From: an uncultured Cellvibrio sp.
Lineage (GTDB): Bacteria; Pseudomonadota; Gammaproteobacteria; Pseudomonadales; Cellvibrionaceae
Assembly: GCA_946481735.1 (NCBI GenBank)
Contig: CAMLOU010000157.1
Coordinates: forward strand, 1 to 9,525
Length of the DNA stretch: 9,525 nucleotides
Direction: 5' to 3'
The notes beneath the pieces are model-generated. The model ran no database searches and was not told the origin of the DNA. It was given only the letters and a program-made list of their open reading frames with translations. Each line of letters opens with the position of its first letter. The first letter of the stretch is position 1. Both the position numbers and the translations under genes were made by a program. Of the stretch, positions 6,009 to 9,525 are shown in pieces.

Positions 6009-7232
6009 TCACGCCTTCTGGATGTTGTACATATCCCACATGGGCAGGAAGATACCCAGCGCGAGCACCGTGACAAACCCCGCCATGATAATAATCATGA
6101 CCGGTTCGATTCGATCGCTGAGTCGTTTCACATCGTAGGCCACTTCGCGCTCGTAAAAGGCCGCGACCTCTTCCAGCAGCGTATCGACTTGTCCGCTTTC
6201 TTCACCGACAGACACCATCTGCAATACCAAGGGCGTAAACATGCCGCTGGCCTGATGCGTTTGAAATAAACCTTCACCCCGCTCGATACCGGCGCGAATC
6301 GCGCGCACTTTATCACCCAGGTAGGGATTGTCGATAGCGCGTGCCGATAACTCCAATGCATTACTGATCGGTAAACCCGCCTTCATCATCAAACCAAAAG
6401 CACGCGCGTAACGCGCCATGGACGCGCGCTCGATGATGTCACCAACAATCCAGAAACGCAGTTTCTTTTTGCCCCACTGGCGACTACCTTCCGGTGTCTG
6501 GATATAGCTGTAGAGCATGGCTCCGCCAATAACGATGATGACCAGCATATACAGCCAGTAATTGACAAAAAAATCTGATACTCCGATGAGTATCCGCGTC
6601 GGCAAGGGCAACTGTGCACCAAACTTTTCAAACATACCCGCAAATGCCGGAATCACTTTGACATTAATAACACCGATGGCAATCGCCAGTGCAATCAACA
6701 CAAAACTCGGATAACGCAACGCGCTCTTGATGCTTTTAATCGTCTCCAGATCCCGCTCCATATATTCACTCAATTGATGGAACGCAAGATCCAGTCGGCC
6801 GCTCCCCTCGCCTACACTCACCATGCTGACAAACAATTGGTTGAACACCTTGGGGTGATAACGCATGGCGGTTGATAACTCCACGCCAGACTCCAGGCGT
6901 TCGATAATATCCTGCAAAATTTTCTGGAACGTCGGATTGCGCAACGAAGCCGACAAACCGCGCAAGCCTTTTACCAATGGAATACCCGCTTTGGTGATGG
7001 TGTACATTTGTCGGCAGAACATAATCAGCTCTACCGTTTCCACACGCCGGCTTTGGGTTAACTCCAGCCAATATTGCGCAAAACCCTGCTGCGCTTTCTG
7101 CTCTTCCAGGGCAATGGGCGTGACACCGCGACTGAGCAACTGGGTTGCGGCGGCGTCCGGGCTGGAAGCGTCTACCTGGCCATTGACCGGTTGACCTTCT
7201 GCATTGCGTCCTCGGAAAGCGTAGATTGTCAT
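6009..7232 (-). CDS. mshG: MshG, inner-membrane platform protein (PilC/GspF family)
   Basis: The product has 407 residues, full length for the GspF/PilC family. A short N-terminal region begins MTIYAFRGRNAEG, followed by two type II secretion F domains (about 70-192 and 273-395). Both show the usual features: FCRQMYTITKAGIPL with SVGEGSGRLD in the first, and YARAFGLMMKAGLPI with SVGEESGQVD in the second. Hydrophobic segments lie near 176-197, 226-244 and 377-398, the standard topology. The protein sits in the inner membrane and couples the MshE ATPase to pilin insertion. It starts 68 nt after mshE with only a distant AAAGAG upstream, and a hairpin repeat lies in that gap. The mshG stop is 4 nt from the mshF start. 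Confidence 0.96.
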   Translation of the reverse strand: MTIYAFRGRNAEGQPVNGQVDASSPDAAATQLLSRGVTPIALEEQKAQQGFAQYWLELTQSRRVETVELIMFCRQMYTITKAGIPLVKGLRGLSASLRNPTFQKILQDIIERLESGVELSTAMRYHPKVFNQLFVSMVSVGEGSGRLDLAFHQLSEYMERDLETIKSIKSALRYPSFVLIALAIAIGVINVKVIPAFAGMFEKFGAQLPLPTRILIGVSDFFVNYWLYMLVIIVIGGAMLYSYIQTPEGSRQWGKKKLRFWIVGDIIERASMARYARAFGLMMKAGLPISNALELSARAIDNPYLGDKVRAIRAGIERGEGLFQTHQASGMFTPLVLQMVSVGEESGQVDTLLEEVAAFYEREVAYDVKRLSDRIEPVMIIIMAGFVTVLALGIFLPMWDMYNIQKA

Positions 7233-7255
7233 AATGTGTTTTTTTCAACTCTTTT

Positions 7256-7290
7256 TGTCGGATTACGCTGCGCTAATTCGACCTACGATT
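7256..7290. repeat. Dispersed hairpin repeat in the mshE-mshG gap
   Basis: On the plus strand, GTCGGATTA (7257-7265) and TAATTCGAC (7274-7282) pair at 8 of 9 positions around the core CGCTGCGC, followed by CTACGATT. I recognise the pattern GGATTACGCTGCGCTAATCC plus CCTACG from many gammaproteobacterial and related genomes as a short dispersed palindromic element, usually in intergenic DNA. This recognition is from memory. The copy fills about half of the 68-bp gap and has no U-rich tail, so it is not an obvious terminator. Confidence 0.6.
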
Positions 7291-7300
7291 GGGTAGTGTT

Positions 7301-9016
7301 TTAAATGGCTTCTTCGACCTGGGCGGTGATGCCCATGACTTCGTCGAGGGTGGTTAACCCTTTTACGGCGTATTCCAACGCGACCAGACTGAGTGACTGA
7401 AAGTATGGGCTCTCAGTCGCCGCGCGGGTAAACGCATTGATGTTGTTTTCACGCAAGGCTTCGGCCATAGGTTGATTCAATTCCAGCATTTCAAAGACAC
7501 CGATCCGCCCGCGATAACCGGTGTTGTGGCAATGGGGACAACCGGCGCCGTGCTTAAAGGTTACAGCGGAAAAATCCTTGCCTTTACCGACGGTTTTAAT
7601 CAATTGCAGATCATTGGCATCGGGCGTGTAATCCTGAATGCAACTGGTGCAGATCTTGCGCACCAGACGTTGCGCCACAATGGCTTTTAATGCGGTGGCC
7701 ACCAGATAACCGTCGACACCGATATCAATCAAACGTAAGGCGGAAGTTACCGCATCGTTGGTGTGCAAGGTGGACAACACCATGTGGCCAGTCATGGCCG
7801 CGCGCAAGGCAATCTCCGCAGATTCCGCATCGCGGATTTCTCCCACTAGCAAAATATCCGGGTCTTGTCGCAAGGTCGCGCGCAATACATTGCCGAAGGT
7901 TAAACCGATTTTTTCGTGCAACTGGACCTGATTAATGCGCGGCAACCGATATTCCACCGGGTCTTCCACGGTAATGATTTTTTTCTCCGGCTTGTTAAGT
8001 TCGGACAAGGCACCGTAAAGCGTGGTGGTTTTACCGCTGCCGGTCGGGCCGGTGACCAACACCAAACCGTGTGGCCGCGTAATCACGCGGCGAAAACGTT
8101 CCATCAAACTCGCGGGCATCCCCACTTTATTCAACGCCAGCACACCGTCGGTATGATCCAGCAAACGCATTACCACCGATTCACCAAATTGCACCGGCAT
8201 GGTGGACATACGCACATCAATGTTGCGGTTTTTTACCTTGAGATTAAAACGGCCATCCTGGGGCAAACGCTTTTCAGAGATATCAAGGCCAGCCATTAAT
8301 TTCAGGCGCACCACCAACGCCGAGGCGATGCGCTTTTCATTCATCACCTGCTCAAGTAATACGCCGTCAATTCGATTACGGATGCGCAAGACTTTTTCAT
8401 CCGGCTCAATGTGAATATCCGAGGCTTTGGTATTGATCGCCTCTTCAAATATTTTTTGCAACAACTTGACGACGGGCGCGTCATTGTCGGCTGCTTCGGT
8501 CACAAAATCCGCCAGATCGACGGCGGCCTCTTGCAACTCTTCATCCAACTCACCGGCCAGGGTGGCAATTTCGCTGGCGCGGGTGTAGGCGATATCCAAT
8601 ACATCCAGCAATTCGGATTCTCGTACAACAGCGGGCTTCAACGGCTTTTTAAGAATGCGCTGTAATTCATCGAGACAGAATAGATCGGTCGGGTCCGCCA
8701 TGCCGAGCAACAAGCCATCAAAATCTTCACGCAGCACAACAACGCGGTAACGCCGCGCACTGGTTTCAGGTAGTGACTGTACCAACGCGCGATCAAAACG
8801 GAATTGTTTCAACTCCACAAACGGAATATTCAGCTGGGCCGACAACAGATTCAGCAACGCATTTTCTTCGACATAACCCAATTCAACCAGCGTATTGCCC
8901 AGCTTGCGGCCACTGAGTTTCTGCTCTTGCAACGCATGTTGCAGTTGCGTCTCGGAGATCATGTTTTTCTCGACCAGCAAGTCGCCGATGCGAATTCGTT
9001 TTGCCATGGTAGTCAT
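7301..9016 (-). CDS. mshE: MshE, MSHA pilus extension ATPase with c-di-GMP-binding N-terminal domain
   Basis: The frame can begin at GTG 9028, but ATG 9016 has AGG (9028-9030) at an 11-nt spacing and gives 571 residues. The N-terminus carries the two consecutive MshEN motifs known to bind c-di-GMP in Vibrio MshE: R9-IGDLL...Q32 and K38-LGNTLV...Q61. The GspE/PilB core follows: ASDIHIEP, Walker A GPTGSGKT (323-330), an Asp-box region TVEDPVEY, Walker B ILLVGEIRD (388-396), the His box GHMVLSTLHTND, and two CxxC pairs (C456/C459 and C493/C496) that bind zinc in this family. It hydrolyses ATP at the cytoplasmic face to drive pilin polymerisation through MshG. It starts 15 nt after the mshN stop. 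Motif 1 has Asn18 where Gly is usual. Identification is very secure. Confidence 0.97.
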   Translation of the reverse strand: MTTMAKRIRIGDLLVEKNMISETQLQHALQEQKLSGRKLGNTLVELGYVEENALLNLLSAQLNIPFVELKQFRFDRALVQSLPETSARRYRVVVLREDFDGLLLGMADPTDLFCLDELQRILKKPLKPAVVRESELLDVLDIAYTRASEIATLAGELDEELQEAAVDLADFVTEAADNDAPVVKLLQKIFEEAINTKASDIHIEPDEKVLRIRNRIDGVLLEQVMNEKRIASALVVRLKLMAGLDISEKRLPQDGRFNLKVKNRNIDVRMSTMPVQFGESVVMRLLDHTDGVLALNKVGMPASLMERFRRVITRPHGLVLVTGPTGSGKTTTLYGALSELNKPEKKIITVEDPVEYRLPRINQVQLHEKIGLTFGNVLRATLRQDPDILLVGEIRDAESAEIALRAAMTGHMVLSTLHTNDAVTSALRLIDIGVDGYLVATALKAIVAQRLVRKICTSCIQDYTPDANDLQLIKTVGKGKDFSAVTFKHGAGCPHCHNTGYRGRIGVFEMLELNQPMAEALRENNINAFTRAATESPYFQSLSLVALEYAVKGLTTLDEVMGITAQVEEAI

Positions 9017-9031
9017 GGTGTTGGGCACCTG

Positions 9032-9525
9032 TTAATGCGATAAGGCAGCAATGCGCTGCGCAACATACTCTTTTACCTGGGGCTGGGCGTCCTGCAGACC
9101 GATGCGCCGATAGGCTTCCAGGGCACTGGCGTGCTGCTGCAAGGCATCCAGAGCCAGCGCCAACCCCAGCCAATAGGCCGGCTTTTCACCAAAATTATCC
9201 AGCAGGCGACGATAATGGTTGGCCGACTCCTGATAACGCGCCGCTTTATGGTGGAGCGCAGCGAGCAATGCGCGATAGCTTTCATCTTGCTCAGCTTGCT
9301 CACGCTTTTTTTCCAATACAGCCAGTGCAGCAGCATGCTGCCCCTGCGCGGTTAATAACTGGGCCGTCAGCCGTGTGTGATCCGTTACCGATAAATAATC
9401 TTTCGCCTGTTGCAGCAGTAAACGCGCCGCTTCGTTATTGCGCTGCTGAATGTACAAATCGAACAAGCGCACGGCAGATTTTCTCGGCTGCTGATGTTGG
9501 GCAACAAATTGCTGAAGCGCCAACA
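9032..9525 (-). CDS. mshN: MshN, TPR protein (C-terminal part only)
   Basis: The frame is open at the right edge and ends with TAA at 9032-9034, so the window shows the last 163 complete codons; the true start lies outside. The sequence is all helical and built from TPR-like pairs. The clearest is YWLGLALALDALQQHASALEAYRRI near the C-terminus, preceded by AARYQESANHYRRLL and GQHAAALAVLEKK. TPR arrays mediate protein-protein contacts, and in MSHA loci the TPR protein directly upstream of the extension ATPase is MshN. Gln and Ala are very common. No catalytic motif is expected or seen. Without the N-terminus, a membrane anchor cannot be checked, and the name rests on position next to mshE. Confidence 0.82.
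   Translation of the reverse strand, partial: LALQQFVAQHQQPRKSAVRLFDLYIQQRNNEAARLLLQQAKDYLSVTDHTRLTAQLLTAQGQHAAALAVLEKKREQAEQDESYRALLAALHHKAARYQESANHYRRLLDNFGEKPAYWLGLALALDALQQHASALEAYRRIGLQDAQPQVKEYVAQRIAALSH

Noticed and set aside
6766..7248. 160-codon minus-strand frame overlapping the mshG start
   Set aside because: It is a +1-type shadow of mshG (TTG start) without domain features; mshG in the other frame has complete GspF domains.

Overview
The window is an almost gap-free run of MSHA-type (mannose-sensitive haemagglutinin) type IVa pilus genes, all on the minus strand. Read in transcription order, right to left, it holds mshN (3' part only), mshE, mshG, mshF, mshA, mshC, mshD, mshO, mshP and mshQ (5' part only, open to the left edge). 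Gene order, intermediate base composition and an mshQ product with PA14 and DUF6701-like regions suggest a gammaproteobacterium near Cellvibrionaceae (Cellvibrio/Saccharophagus-like). That placement is from memory of similar loci and is not proven by the sequence.

The right part (5465-9525) encodes the cytoplasmic and inner-membrane machine: a TPR protein (MshN), the extension ATPase (MshE) with an N-terminal c-di-GMP-binding-type domain, the polytopic platform protein (MshG) and the small assembly protein MshF. The 68-bp mshE-mshG gap contains a copy of a hairpin repeat that I recognise as a dispersed genomic element. The 197-bp gap between mshF and mshA (5268-5464) is the largest non-coding stretch. 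It carries a perfect 10-bp inverted repeat, a plausible sigma70 promoter for the pilin and a good Shine-Dalgarno site.

The left part (1-5267) encodes the fibre. There is one clear major-type prepilin (MshA; no separate MshB is present), then minor pilins MshC, MshD, MshO and MshP, which are closely spaced or overlapping, then a large secreted protein, MshQ. MshQ has a signal peptide, a solenoid-like repeat region, two tandem PA14 domains and the start of a DUF6701-like region, and is a good candidate pilus-associated adhesin. Its frame is open from position 2721 to the left edge (907 codons).

The most noteworthy non-gene signal is a strong terminator-like hairpin followed by a U-rich tract inside the mshC coding sequence, just downstream of mshA. 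It could reduce transcription of the minor-pilin/mshQ genes relative to the major pilin. No RNA genes, CRISPR arrays, insertion sequences or plus-strand genes could be supported.
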